64,000 nt of DNA from contig NZ_CP035490.1 in assembly GCF_004135205.1 (NCBI RefSeq), positions 4,631,644 to 4,695,643 of the forward strand. The letters are read 5' to 3'. The position numbers and the translations under genes are program-made. Shown piece after piece: positions 34,833 through 44,290 of this stretch; the stretch's first letter is position 1, and each line of letters starts with the position of its first letter. The notes beneath the pieces are model-generated. The model did not search any database and was not told the DNA's origin. It saw only the letters and a program-made list of their open reading frames with translations. The DNA is from Hahella sp. KA22 (GTDB taxonomy: Bacteria; Pseudomonadota; Gammaproteobacteria; Pseudomonadales; Oleiphilaceae).

Positions 34833-36359
34833 ATGCAGTCAGAGATTAAAAAACTTAACCTGATCACAATTTCCCTGGTACTTCTAGCGATATCTCTAGG
34901 GTATTGGCAAGATTGGCTGTCGTTATTTCAGCTTTGGAATGACTCCTATGACTATACACATGGCTTCTTGGTTTTCTTTGTCACCATATGGCTCCTTTAT
35001 ACAAAACGGGAGGAAATCCTTAAGCTTCAGCCTGACAGATGGTGGATCTTCCTTCCCGCATTAATAGTCACGGCCTCCGCTCATCTGCTTGCGAAAGCTG
35101 CTGACGTTAAAACCGTAGCCACCTTGAGCCTGCCCTGCTTCCTAATATTTAGCGGACTGCTCTTATATGGAAAACAGTTCTTCATAAAGGTCGTTCCTAC
35201 ATTAGCGCTACTCTATTTCGCCTTACCTGTGTGGGACGACATAGCGCCATTGCTGCAGCGGATTACTGTTTTCACTAACCAATTTCTACTTGGCATATTT
35301 GATATCCCTGCGGTAATTAGGGACCTTTATATTACCATTCCTCAGGGGACGTTTTTTGTAGCGGGCGGCTGCAGCGGCTCTCGATACCTGTTAGTGGCCA
35401 TGTTTATAGCAAATGTCTATGGAATACTGTATTTACAAGACATTAGAAGAAGCCTCATGCTCTTCTTTATTAGTATATTTTTTTCGATGCTAGCGAACTG
35501 GGTTCGAGTTTTTGGCATTATATACGCCGGATATCAGACTGACATGAAAAGCTCGCTGGTTAATGACCACGAAGTGTATGGGTGGGTCATTTTCGCACTT
35601 GTATGCCTTCTGCCTTTGTTTATATCCGCCCACTTTATTGAAAAGAAGGCTGCAAATGGGAACCCTGAGGAAAAGGAAGCCGCCTCGACAGACCACCCAG
35701 CTTACAGCCCCTCTTTTCACCGCAGTGCTGTTTTGGTCAGCATAACCCTATTTACTTTACTTTTTTCTCCTACCTGGCTGTTTACACTTTCCTTAACAAC
35801 AGAGAGTGAGTCAGCAAATACAGCTCATTTCCAAGCCTTGCCTGTTGGCGACCAAAACTGGAAAGGCCCCCTTATTAAGGATATGGACTGGAAGCCCAGC
35901 TTTCACAATACTGACTTAAGCACCAATGGCGTTTACATCAATGAAACCGGTGAGACCTTGCAGCTCAGCATAAACTGGTACTTTGAGCAACACCAAGGCA
36001 AAGAGCTGATATACTTCAATAACCTTCTTTTCGATGAGAAGCAGTGGAGCTTGATTAGAAGTTCTTCAATTAGATTATCCACCGCCTCAGAACTAAAAGT
36101 GGCGGAAACGCTACTGAAGAAGAAAAACACGGAGAGTTACGTACTAATAAGGCACTGGTATCAAGTCGGCGGATTTATCGCAGAGACCAATATCGAAGCA
36201 AAAGTATTAGGAGCCTTTTCCAAGCTTGCTGGCGATGAATCAGGTGGGCTTATCGCAATTGCAAAGTACTGCGACTCGGCACAAGAGTGTAACGCGGACA
36301 ATGTAGCCTTGGACTCGCTATCCCAATTTGTAGCCAAACACTTTATCAGTAAAATTTAG
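34833..36359 (+). CDS. xrtA: Exosortase A fused to an EpsI domain
   Basis: The 508-residue membrane protein has about eight transmembrane segments in its first 270 residues. The three exosortase active-site residues are present: Cys180 in AGGCSGSRYLL, Arg225 in ANWVRVFGIIYAGY and His246 in NDHEVYGWVIF. After a last membrane helix near residue 310, residues about 325-505 form an EpsI (DUF3485) domain (WKGPLIKDMDWKP, LQLSINWYF, VLIRHWYQVGG). Exosortase A cleaves PEP-CTERM signals and passes the protein on in the EPS export pathway. The ATG at 34833 is chosen; an in-frame GTG three codons upstream is possible. It is divergent from a PEP-CTERM gene and heads an EPS gene run. Confidence 0.95.
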   Translation: MQSEIKKLNLITISLVLLAISLGYWQDWLSLFQLWNDSYDYTHGFLVFFVTIWLLYTKREEILKLQPDRWWIFLPALIVTASAHLLAKAADVKTVATLSLPCFLIFSGLLLYGKQFFIKVVPTLALLYFALPVWDDIAPLLQRITVFTNQFLLGIFDIPAVIRDLYITIPQGTFFVAGGCSGSRYLLVAMFIANVYGILYLQDIRRSLMLFFISIFFSMLANWVRVFGIIYAGYQTDMKSSLVNDHEVYGWVIFALVCLLPLFISAHFIEKKAANGNPEEKEAASTDHPAYSPSFHRSAVLVSITLFTLLFSPTWLFTLSLTTESESANTAHFQALPVGDQNWKGPLIKDMDWKPSFHNTDLSTNGVYINETGETLQLSINWYFEQHQGKELIYFNNLLFDEKQWSLIRSSSIRLSTASELKVAETLLKKKNTESYVLIRHWYQVGGFIAETNIEAKVLGAFSKLAGDESGGLIAIAKYCDSAQECNADNVALDSLSQFVAKHFISKI

Positions 36360-36380
36360 AAACAACTCCAAAGCTCCGGT

Positions 36381-37454
36381 GTGCAAAGCTTGATTATCAC
36401 ACAGGAGCTACATCACATTTTAGGCGCCAGAGTGTTTGTAAAAAATTCTGTCAAACAGGTATTTCAAATCCTTCGTTATGCCGGCTTCTTGATAAAAAAC
36501 AGGAGGCCCACCCGTCCAACGTTGTACGTGTTAACCTACCACCGCACGCTTCCAAAGGGCGATTCTCGAAGGGAGTATGAGCAACCCGGGATGATGATAG
36601 CGCCAGAGCTAATAGCCAAGCATGCAGAATGGATGAAGAGACTTGGAGCAATTCCAATTTCTCTTGAGCGATGGACCAAGGAGAAAGACTCTCTCCCTGC
36701 AAATATTTATTTTGCAGTGACCTTCGATGATGGCTGGCGAGACAATGCAGAATTTGCAATCCCCCTTCTTACTAAAGAGAAGATATTTAGCACCATCTTT
36801 CTCGTTGCAGATTACATAGAGCACGACACATTGTTTTGGCCGGAAAAGCTAATATATCTCTTGAAGCGAACGTTCAAAGAGGCTCCCAGCGCATTTGATC
36901 AGGCACAATTCAAATGGCTGAAAGACTTGGGCGCAACGCTAAATTGGAGCGCCCCCCCTGACATTGAGCAGTTAGACCCAGTTATTAATCTTTGCAAAGC
37001 GATAGATGACAGGACTCTAAATAACCTGATAGATAAAGCAGCCCTTGAAACTTTTGGGGGAGAAGCTGATACGTCTAAAACTCGAAACTTGCTTGGCCAG
37101 AAAGATATTGCAACATTATTAGACGAGGGCGGGGTTGATTTTGGCTCGCATACGTGTCGCCACTTACGACTTGATAAGATAGAAAGCGATGATGAGCTAG
37201 AATACGAGATAGCCGAGTCCAGACAAAAAATTGCACAATCAACAGGAAAGCAACCTAAGTTTTTTTGCTACCCCAATGGAAATACTTCAGAAAAAGGCGT
37301 GCAGGTTGTAGCCCAAAACTATAATGCCGCCTGTACAACGAAACAGGGCGCAAACACCCCTGATACCCCATTGATGCAGTTGAGACGCCACAACCTACAT
37401 GACGGCAATGCCTCATCAAAAATAAGTTTCTTCGCAACATTAAGCAATGGGTAA
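36381..37454 (+). CDS. Polysaccharide deacetylase family protein
   Basis: About 357 residues with the NodB-homology motifs: LTYHRTLPKG, FAVTFDDGWRDNAEFAIPLL (metal and base aspartates), and DFGSHTCRHLRL (metal-binding histidines), plus FFCYPNG. Members remove acetyl or other acyl groups from polysaccharides. No signal peptide is evident; a basic, partly hydrophobic N-terminus may attach it to the membrane. The GTG at 36381 has no clear ribosome site, so the start is uncertain. It is in the run headed by xrtA and overlaps the next glycosyltransferase gene by eight bases. Confidence 0.87.
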   Translation: MQSLIITQELHHILGARVFVKNSVKQVFQILRYAGFLIKNRRPTRPTLYVLTYHRTLPKGDSRREYEQPGMMIAPELIAKHAEWMKRLGAIPISLERWTKEKDSLPANIYFAVTFDDGWRDNAEFAIPLLTKEKIFSTIFLVADYIEHDTLFWPEKLIYLLKRTFKEAPSAFDQAQFKWLKDLGATLNWSAPPDIEQLDPVINLCKAIDDRTLNNLIDKAALETFGGEADTSKTRNLLGQKDIATLLDEGGVDFGSHTCRHLRLDKIESDDELEYEIAESRQKIAQSTGKQPKFFCYPNGNTSEKGVQVVAQNYNAACTTKQGANTPDTPLMQLRRHNLHDGNASSKISFFATLSNG

Positions 37455-38586
37455 CGCAATGAAGAGTTCACGCCGTCACCTAACACACATTGCATCAGGA
37501 GATGTCTGGGCTGGCGCAGAAAAACAACTATATGAACTATGTAAGGCCTTAGTCTCAACGAATAGCCTGAACATATCGGCCATATTATTCAATGAGGGAG
37601 TTCTAGCCGACAAACTTCGTCAACTCAACATTGACGTTACTATTGCTGATGAAGCAAAGCTATCTCCACTATCCATGATACGCAATATTCGCAATCACTT
37701 TATTAGACATGCTAGTAGCATTCTGCATACACACGGCTTTAAAGAGAACATTTTAGGCGTTATTGCAAGTATAAAGACACCAGTTACCAGCCTGGTACGC
37801 ACAATTCATGGAGGCTCCGAGTCAAATGTTTCGTGGAATAAGCCTCACAAAAAAGTTACGCATATTGCAGACCAATTACTGACAAGACACAAAGTCGACC
37901 GAATTGTGGCCGTTTCTGGACCACTATATCAGTTACTCAGCGAAAGGCACCCAAACAAGGTCGTTAAGATCTTTAATTTTATCGATAGCCGCGAGCTTGA
38001 AGCGCTCTCCTCAAATAAGCAGCCAAACGAAACCTTTACAATTGGAATAGTCGGCCGCCTGGCTCCAGTTAAACGAATAGACTTATTTGTTGAAACAATC
38101 AAAGAGCTGCATAAAAAGGGGCATCATGAGATCAAAGGCAAGATAATTGGAGATGGCCCATTACGCAAGTCTACCGAGGAACTCGTCCGCCAAGAAAATC
38201 TGAGCCAGTATATTGAATTCACAGGCTTTGTAGATCCCTCTACACCAGAAATAGCCAACCTGGATCTACTGCTAATGACATCTGATCATGAGGGTTTGCC
38301 AATGACGCTGCTTGAGGCCCTGGCCCTGAAAGTGCCAGTGGTTGCGCACAATGTGGGAGGTATTCCCGAAGCGCTCAACTCTGGCTCCGCAGGCCTATTA
38401 GTCGATGACCATTCCGCTTTGGGTTATGCTACCGCCGTCGATAAAGTACTCAACAACCCCGCTGAGAGAGAGCGAATGCAAATGAACGGACTGAGTTACT
38501 TGAGAGAAAACTTTGATTCAGTCAAGAAGTCACGCGAGTATCTCAACCTCTATTTCCAATTATTAGGTCAGGAACTATCTAGATGA
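37447..38586 (+). CDS. Glycosyltransferase family 4
   Basis: The 379-residue protein has a GT-B fold: an acceptor half with [20 protein letters not shown] and HTHGFKEN, and a donor half with [34 protein letters not shown] and [29 protein letters not shown], the usual nucleotide-sugar binding region. It should add a sugar to the lipid-linked EPS unit on the cytoplasmic side. Its stop overlaps the start of cysC. Confidence 0.9.
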   Translation: MGNAMKSSRRHLTHIASGDVWAGAEKQLYELCKALVSTNSLNISAILFNEGVLADKLRQLNIDVTIADEAKLSPLSMIRNIRNHFIRHASSILHTHGFKENILGVIASIKTPVTSLVRTIHGGSESNVSWNKPHKKVTHIADQLLTRHKVDRIVAVSGPLYQLLSERHPNKVVKIFNFIDSRELEALSSNKQPNETFTIGIVGRLAPVKRIDLFVETIKELHKKGHHEIKGKIIGDGPLRKSTEELVRQENLSQYIEFTGFVDPSTPEIANLDLLLMTSDHEGLPMTLLEALALKVPVVAHNVGGIPEALNSGSAGLLVDDHSALGYATAVDKVLNNPAERERMQMNGLSYLRENFDSVKKSREYLNLYFQLLGQELSR

Positions 38587-39203
38587 CTCAAGAAAATATC
38601 GTCTGGCACGATTTTAAGCTAAAGAAGCAAGATCGTGCAGACATAAAGAACCAACAACCATGTCTTGTCTGGTTTACTGGGCTAAGTGGATCAGGTAAAT
38701 CCACTGTATCAAATGCTTTAGACATGGCGTTGCACAAACGCGGCTATCACACATATGTGCTAGATGGAGATAATGTTCGTCACGGACTGAATAAAGACTT
38801 AACTTTTTCAGACAGAGACCGAGTAGAGAATATTCGTCGCGTGGGCGAAGCCAGCAAATTACTTGTTGATGCTGGCTTAATTGTCATGACTGCGTTTATT
38901 TCACCATTTCGTGATGATCGGAAGATGGTTCGCTCTCTATACGAGCCAGGCGAATTCATTGAGGTCTTTGTCAACACTCCTATTGAGGTTTGCGAGCAAA
39001 GAGACCCCAAAGGGCTTTATCAAAAGGCCAGACAAGGCGCTATAAAAAACTTCACAGGAATAGACTCCCCCTATGAACCCCCTGAGAGCCCTGACTTAGT
39101 TATCGACACCAGCAAGGAAACCACGGAAGAGTCTGTGGCGGGCATTATCGCTTTCCTGGAAGCAAGGAATGTTATAACCCCATCAACTGACAGCGATAAA
39201 TGA
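38583..39203 (+). CDS. cysC: Adenylyl-sulfate (APS) kinase
   Basis: The 206-residue protein is a full-length APS kinase: Walker [12 protein letters not shown] (residues 33-41 for the core), [27 protein letters not shown], and the substrate region [13 protein letters not shown] with [25 protein letters not shown]. It makes PAPS, the sulfate donor for sulfotransferases. No ATP sulfurylase (cysD/cysN) lies in this window. Its place between two EPS glycosyltransferase genes, overlapping both by four bases, points to a PAPS supply dedicated to EPS sulfation. Confidence 0.95.
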   Translation: MTQENIVWHDFKLKKQDRADIKNQQPCLVWFTGLSGSGKSTVSNALDMALHKRGYHTYVLDGDNVRHGLNKDLTFSDRDRVENIRRVGEASKLLVDAGLIVMTAFISPFRDDRKMVRSLYEPGEFIEVFVNTPIEVCEQRDPKGLYQKARQGAIKNFTGIDSPYEPPESPDLVIDTSKETTEESVAGIIAFLEARNVITPSTDSDK

Positions 39204-40345
39204 CTAAAATTTTAATTTTATATCACTGCGAAGCAAATACAGGCTATGCGATAGGCTCTTTGGAAAAAGTATTCTGGAGCATGGCCTTACGCTTAGCTGG
39301 GTCGCCAGACAACATCCACCTGTGCTACCCCGGATATAGCAATGGATACCCCGGCTATACTCCGGAAGGATTTGGCAATTTCGTGGAGTTTTCTGACAGA
39401 CAGGACGCGACGGATAAAATTGAATTATTTGCCTCATACCTGAAAGAAAACAATATCAACGTTATTTTCGGCTTCGACCAACCTGTTTCGCTTCCCTACT
39501 ATAAAGCGGCTCGTTTAGCAGGTGTTAGCTCCTTTATTTCTTATTGGGGGGCCCCTATGAGCAGCATCAATAGCGGCCTCAAACTACTATTAAAGAAGCT
39601 GGACGTAATGCGTTATAGGCATGGGCCCGATCTCTATATATTTGAGTCGGAAGCCATGCGGCAGTCGGCTTATCTTGGTCGCGGCGTACCTGAAGAAAAA
39701 ACCGCCCTTTGCCACCTGGGGGTAGATACAGAAAAATATCACCCTGATGCGGAAGATCAATATTACGCTCACGATCTATTTGGCATCCCTAGAGATAAGC
39801 AATTACTTTTCTATTCTGGACACTTTGAGGAGCGCAAAGGGGTTCGAGTTATAGCGGAAGCCGCCAATATTATCGCAGCTCAGCGCGACGACATAGTCTT
39901 CATACTATTTGGAAATCGTAACGATGAGGCTGCCCCTTATCAGGCGCTATTAAACGAAAAGTCGTCAAAGCAGGTTATTTTTGGCGGTTACCGTTCGGAT
40001 TTACATAGGGTCCATCGCAGCTGCAAAGCGGGTATTATCGCATCCACAGGGTGGGACTCGTTCACTATGTCCTCCATTGAAATGCAAGCCTCGGGACTTC
40101 CTCTTCTTGTATCGAACTTACAAGGCCTGAGAGAAACAATTGTTGATGGAGAGACTGGCCTTCTATTTTCGCCAGGTTCTGCAGCGGAGCTTGCTGAACG
40201 AGTTCAGACGCTGCTCGGCAAGGCCATCAACATCAAGAAAATGAGCCAAAATGCCGTGTCACGCATACAAAGCCAATTCTCTACAGAGATTCAAATCCAG
40301 AACTTAACAAGCCTGACAAAGCAGCAACTAACTCGAAGCAAATAG
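39200..40345 (+). CDS. Glycosyltransferase family 4-like protein
   Basis: The 381-residue protein has a GT-B layout: [23 protein letters not shown] at the N-terminus and [77 protein letters not shown] in the donor half. The last motif is the EX7E-type region. It overlaps cysC and precedes the pyruvyl transferase gene by about 40 bases, so it belongs to the plus-strand EPS run. Confidence 0.88.
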   Translation: MTKILILYHCEANTGYAIGSLEKVFWSMALRLAGSPDNIHLCYPGYSNGYPGYTPEGFGNFVEFSDRQDATDKIELFASYLKENNINVIFGFDQPVSLPYYKAARLAGVSSFISYWGAPMSSINSGLKLLLKKLDVMRYRHGPDLYIFESEAMRQSAYLGRGVPEEKTALCHLGVDTEKYHPDAEDQYYAHDLFGIPRDKQLLFYSGHFEERKGVRVIAEAANIIAAQRDDIVFILFGNRNDEAAPYQALLNEKSSKQVIFGGYRSDLHRVHRSCKAGIIASTGWDSFTMSSIEMQASGLPLLVSNLQGLRETIVDGETGLLFSPGSAAELAERVQTLLGKAINIKKMSQNAVSRIQSQFSTEIQIQNLTSLTKQQLTRSK

Positions 40346-40387
40346 CCTGTATTCCTCTACAGCTTTCTAATTACTCGGAAACAAACC

Positions 40388-41248
40388 ATGTCAAATAGCC
40401 TCTACCTCAAGACTATCGAAGGAATAAACAGAGTAAAGCGAGTCGCAACTAAGAAATACAGCTCAGTATTAGGCACAATTAAAGGGAATAAAATTACTGC
40501 GTATTGGTGGAACGGTGAAACCAACTTTGGCGACCTTATTACCCCAGAGCTGCTTAAGTATTACGGTTTTACCCCCGTCCATGCCTCCGCTTTAAGCTGT
40601 GAAGTCTTATCTACAGGTAGCATTCTGCAATTTTCCTCCATTAACTACAAAGGCCATATTTTAGGATCAGGTTTGATAAAGGACCTTGAGTTTCCTATGC
40701 CTGAAGCGCACGTTCTCGCAGTCAGAGGGAGCCTTACCAGAGACAGAATCAAAGCCCCAGGTAACGTTCCTCTCGGTGACCCAGGCTTATTGGCGCCCAA
40801 GCTATTGCGAGGCGAAAGAGCCAAAAAGAAATATGTTCTTGGAGTAATCCCGCATTATGTGGACGCAAACGATAGACGTATCACGCAATTAACGAGCCGC
40901 TACCCATCTGAAGTAAAGCTAATCAGTGTAAGAAGAAAGCCCGAGGATGTATTCAAAGATATAGACGAGTGTGAATATATTCTATCTTCGTCTCTACACG
41001 GCATAATATCCGCTGACGCCTTAGGCATACCGAACATTTGGATGTCTCTGTCAGACAAAGTAGTTGGCGGCGGATTCAAATTCCGAGACTATGGAACTGC
41101 GATTGACGCTGAACCTCAGCCTTATCTCCTAGCGGGAGATGAAACCCTCGACCAGCTATTGAAAAATGCCAGAATACCTACGGCTAAAGTAAAAGAAGCT
41201 CAAGAAAAGTTAAACAACGTTTTCCTGTCATTAAAAAGTGACAAGTAG
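40388..41248 (+). CDS. Polysaccharide pyruvyl transferase family protein
   Basis: The 286-residue protein begins its domain with ITAYWWNGETNFGDLITPELLKYYGF and ends it with ECEYILSSSLHGIISADALGIPNIWM, both hallmarks of the CsaB/WcaK-type ketal pyruvyl transferases. It transfers pyruvate from phosphoenolpyruvate to a sugar, adding an acidic group. Together with the sulfation genes this predicts an acidic EPS. It is the last gene of the plus-strand run; a perfect inverted repeat follows before a convergent gene. Confidence 0.9.
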   Translation: MSNSLYLKTIEGINRVKRVATKKYSSVLGTIKGNKITAYWWNGETNFGDLITPELLKYYGFTPVHASALSCEVLSTGSILQFSSINYKGHILGSGLIKDLEFPMPEAHVLAVRGSLTRDRIKAPGNVPLGDPGLLAPKLLRGERAKKKYVLGVIPHYVDANDRRITQLTSRYPSEVKLISVRRKPEDVFKDIDECEYILSSSLHGIISADALGIPNIWMSLSDKVVGGGFKFRDYGTAIDAEPQPYLLAGDETLDQLLKNARIPTAKVKEAQEKLNNVFLSLKSDK

Positions 41249-41262
41249 CCAGGCCACTCAAT

Positions 41263-41293
41263 GCTCCAATCACTGCTCATCAGTGATTGGAGC
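41263..41293. terminator. Perfect 13-bp hairpin between convergent EPS genes
   Basis: GCTCCAATCACTG and its exact complement are separated by five bases, midway between a plus-strand and a minus-strand gene. No T-tract follows on either strand. The position fits a two-way transcription end or transcript-stabilising structure. Confidence 0.6.
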
Positions 41294-41310
41294 GTCTATA
41301 AACTATCTCG

Positions 41311-42276
41311 TCATGATTTTGGCAGCAACATCAAATAGTTGAGCAAAGCCTTAATATTTGAAGGTTTGAAGCTGAAGGCTTCTCTATAGCAACGACTAGC
41401 CTCTTTATATGAGCGGTTGTTTTTTAGCCCCCATCCTAACCGCTCAAGCCTATCCGACACCGCTGCTTTTATCTGCCTCTTCTTGGCGTCGTCGAAATGA
41501 CTGAGATTCAAGCAGGATTTTAAGACCCTTATATCTGATTCTGCACAATCTTGGTGGTTTTCCGTCAAGTTATTATCACCTCGACCCGCGCTAATTAGTG
41601 GCTCGTCTATGTATACGGCGTTTGCAAGAGTGGATAACCGGAGGAAAAAATGAAAGTCTTCCGATATGTCAAATTCTGTCGGCCACCCCTCCGCTGCCTT
41701 ATACAACTCCCTTCTCATAACCAAGGTACAGGGAGACATAAAGTAACCCGCCAGTAATAATCCAAAGACATCCTGTTGAGGCAAGAAGTATGACTTAGAA
41801 GAAGCACCTTCAAGTGGGGACTGTGTATAGCGATAAATGTTATTAAAAAAGTACGAGTTTGTATGCTCCAGCCTTGCGGAAGGATCCTCAATATCAAAAC
41901 GAGAAAAATCGCTAAAAACAAACCCAGTATCTGAGCGCTTTCGTAGTATTTCCAATGACTTGCTCAGCTTCCCTTGCTCGAATATATCATCAGAATCCAG
42001 ATATGCGATAAATTTACCTGTACTGTTGGCAGTCCCTTCGTTTCTGGCGCTTGAGACGCCTCCGTTATTCTTTTTTATAAGCTTAATGCGCCCTTCATAG
42101 CCCTTCAGCGCTTCGTCGAGCTGGTCCTGAGATCCATCATCCACGACGACCACTTCAATATCTCCCACGCCAGTCTGCGAAAGCACGCTATCAATAGCCC
42201 TCCCAATAACCCGGGCTCGGTTATATACGGGAATAATGACAGAAACTTCTATACTACTACTGGCCCGCTCCAACAC
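41311..42276 (-). CDS. Glycosyltransferase family 2
   Basis: This 321-residue GT-A protein shows VSVIIPVYNRARVIGRAIDSVLSQ, VVVVDDGSQDQLDEAL, NNGGVSSARNEG and the metal motif AYLDSDDIFEQGK. After the catalytic domain (about 230 residues) the C-terminus is helical with no membrane segment. It is a cytoplasmic sugar transferase for EPS assembly. It is the last gene of the minus-strand EPS block, about 50 bases after another glycosyltransferase gene. Confidence 0.9.
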   Translation of the reverse strand: MLERASSSIEVSVIIPVYNRARVIGRAIDSVLSQTGVGDIEVVVVDDGSQDQLDEALKGYEGRIKLIKKNNGGVSSARNEGTANSTGKFIAYLDSDDIFEQGKLSKSLEILRKRSDTGFVFSDFSRFDIEDPSARLEHTNSYFFNNIYRYTQSPLEGASSKSYFLPQQDVFGLLLAGYFMSPCTLVMRRELYKAAEGWPTEFDISEDFHFFLRLSTLANAVYIDEPLISAGRGDNNLTENHQDCAESDIRVLKSCLNLSHFDDAKKRQIKAAVSDRLERLGWGLKNNRSYKEASRCYREAFSFKPSNIKALLNYLMLLPKS

Positions 42277-42327
42277 TTTTACCGCCGCTGATCAATACAA
42301 GTTAAGGTGAAATTAGACATAAGGGTC

Positions 42328-43236
42328 TTACCGAAATTTAGAGGTGGCCCTGGCTATACAGTACATGAACGTCAAGAATATATGATAGCAGCGCCCTTCT
42401 ATCCCACCCACTACCCGAGCCTTATAAAAAGACATAAACACAACAAGGGCCGCAGCAATAGCAACAAAAAGGAACGCCACCCACCATTTTGTCAACGCAA
42501 TGGAAAGGACAGAAAAAACAACAAGCATAGCAATAGAGGATGAAAATATTGCTACTTTTGACTTCAAAAGCGCCGCCAAGGTCTGCACGTCACCCTTACC
42601 ATGCCATTGCTCTCGCCTGAAAAATGAACCGACATCTTCGGGGTAACCCAAGTGAATAGCAGATAGATTAGAAACATACCTAACCGTTGCGCGACAGGAA
42701 TTACGGGCTCTTAGACAAAAATCGTAATCTTCGCCTGTACGCAAATCGCGACTAAATCCACCAACTTGGTCAAATAGACGTCGCGAGACCAGCATATTGC
42801 CAGTTCCCACGTAATTGCATTCCCCCTCTTTTTTATTCAGAAGAGGTTGAAACCAATATTTATGGAGCATGTTTTCTGGATCAGACACCTGAAGAGAGCC
42901 GCCAACGATAAGGTTTTGGCCTTGAATCTCGTCCTTAAGTCTCAGAAAAGCTTGACGCCATGCAGGCGTCAAGAGGACATCAGCGTCATTAAACAGCAAA
43001 ATATCACCAGAAGCTTTTTGAGCGCCGATATTCCTCAATTCGCCAATAAGAACGCCTGGGACAACCAACACTTGGCAACCCAGGCTTTCTGCAATTTGAG
43101 AGGTCCTATCCGTAGAACCATTATCGACGACTATCACTTCATGAGAGATATCTTGAAGAGACATCTTGATAGAAGTCAGCGTCTCTTCAATAACAGCTTC
43201 CTCATTAAAAGCTGGAATAACAATACTTAAGTTCAC
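42328..43236 (-). CDS. Membrane-anchored glycosyltransferase family 2
   Basis: This 302-residue GT-A protein has LSIVIPAFNEEAVIEETLTSIK, VIVVDNGSTDRTSQIAES, GELRNIGAQKASGDILLFNDADV with the metal-binding aspartates, and GGFSRDLRTGEDYDFCLRAR. Two C-terminal hydrophobic segments (about residues 228-268) attach it to the membrane. The start follows the stop of the lyase-like gene by 14 bases. Confidence 0.9.
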   Translation of the reverse strand: MNLSIVIPAFNEEAVIEETLTSIKMSLQDISHEVIVVDNGSTDRTSQIAESLGCQVLVVPGVLIGELRNIGAQKASGDILLFNDADVLLTPAWRQAFLRLKDEIQGQNLIVGGSLQVSDPENMLHKYWFQPLLNKKEGECNYVGTGNMLVSRRLFDQVGGFSRDLRTGEDYDFCLRARNSCRATVRYVSNLSAIHLGYPEDVGSFFRREQWHGKGDVQTLAALLKSKVAIFSSSIAMLVVFSVLSIALTKWWVAFLFVAIAAALVVFMSFYKARVVGGIEGRCYHIFLTFMYCIARATSKFR

Positions 43237-43250
43237 ATTGTCCTTACTGA

Positions 43251-44162
43251 CTACTGAATGGTTGCTTCCACTCTACTGGGTGGTGATTTATAAAGGGCAG
43301 ATGGATTTCCTTTTTCACCTATGTATAAGTTGCCATCTGCATCTCTATCTTGCGGCCTCAACTCGGCAGCATCGACAGAGCTTTTCATTACTATATTGTC
43401 AATATATAGAGACTGAGTTTTAGGCGCCTTGCCATTCCAGTACGTAAAGAAATACAGGGAATCAGCCCAATCGCCTGAGCTTGTTAAAGTTTGCACATCT
43501 TTCCCATCCCAAACAAGCTTGTTATCGATCCACAACTTAAAGTACGCCAAGCCGCCTTCACTTACTGGGACAGAGTCAAATCTCAGACTGATTTCGACCT
43601 TAAACCACTTGTTACGAGGCAATAACTCATCTTTCTGATCTTTTGTGCCAATATACTTCCAGCCTCGACCTGCAGCTCCTTCCTTGATAAACCTATATAC
43701 GGAGCCATTAAATGACGGGTCGTCCATTATTTGAAAATCATTAAAGCCGCCAACGCCATCTGCAGCTGAGGCCCTAGTCCGAATTCGCAGAAACTTCAAC
43801 GCCCCATTTCCCGCGGCGTAAAACTGAAAGTCATCTGGGACATACATGTGGAAAGAGGCCCAAAATGTGTCGCCTTTGTAGAGGTTTTTGCGGAAGTTCA
43901 TGGCCCCGCCCCATACACCCCAACCCGTTTCACCTTCCTTAATCGTCATCATTACATGCTGGGGATCCGTACCATCCGCCAGAGGCCTGGGAAAAGCTGT
44001 CGAAAAGGTTGTACGTCCAGCAACTCCATCAAAGGTGTCAACAGTTTCGGCTTTGGCGCCTATCGCTCCGCTGTCGAAGGTAACCTCCCTCGAAAAATCC
44101 TCTGAAAAAGCGTTAAGACTAAGCGTCAACGCGCAAACGGCTGATAAAAATCTGATTTTCAT
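43251..44162 (-). CDS. Exported polysaccharide-lyase-like (jelly-roll) protein
   Basis: The 303-residue protein has a signal peptide (residues about 1-20, ending NAFS). The mature part is a beta-rich domain of the heparin-lyase/PL14/PL20 jelly-roll type: FWASFHMYVPDDFQFY, ALKFLRIRTR, KWFKVEISLRFDS, AYFKLWIDNKLVWDGKD and SLYIDNIVM, a pattern seen in lyases acting on acidic polysaccharides. It may trim or release the EPS made by this locus. I cannot assign catalytic residues with certainty, so a carbohydrate-binding role remains possible. Confidence 0.75.
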   Translation of the reverse strand: MKIRFLSAVCALTLSLNAFSEDFSREVTFDSGAIGAKAETVDTFDGVAGRTTFSTAFPRPLADGTDPQHVMMTIKEGETGWGVWGGAMNFRKNLYKGDTFWASFHMYVPDDFQFYAAGNGALKFLRIRTRASAADGVGGFNDFQIMDDPSFNGSVYRFIKEGAAGRGWKYIGTKDQKDELLPRNKWFKVEISLRFDSVPVSEGGLAYFKLWIDNKLVWDGKDVQTLTSSGDWADSLYFFTYWNGKAPKTQSLYIDNIVMKSSVDAAELRPQDRDADGNLYIGEKGNPSALYKSPPSRVEATIQ

Positions 44163-44290
44163 ATTTGCCCCCCAACAATAAATTCATAAGCAGTATACTT
44201 TCATTCCATTCCGGATACGGTTACAGAAGAGCCGTTTTCTTTTACGGTACGTATTTTTATCGACTTGGTCACAAGAGTGCTTCCAGGGCT

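Noticed and set aside
38608-38623. Second sigma-54-like site (TGGCACG)
   Set aside because: It is inside cysC, and the GC of the -12 element is one base out of register. Chance match.
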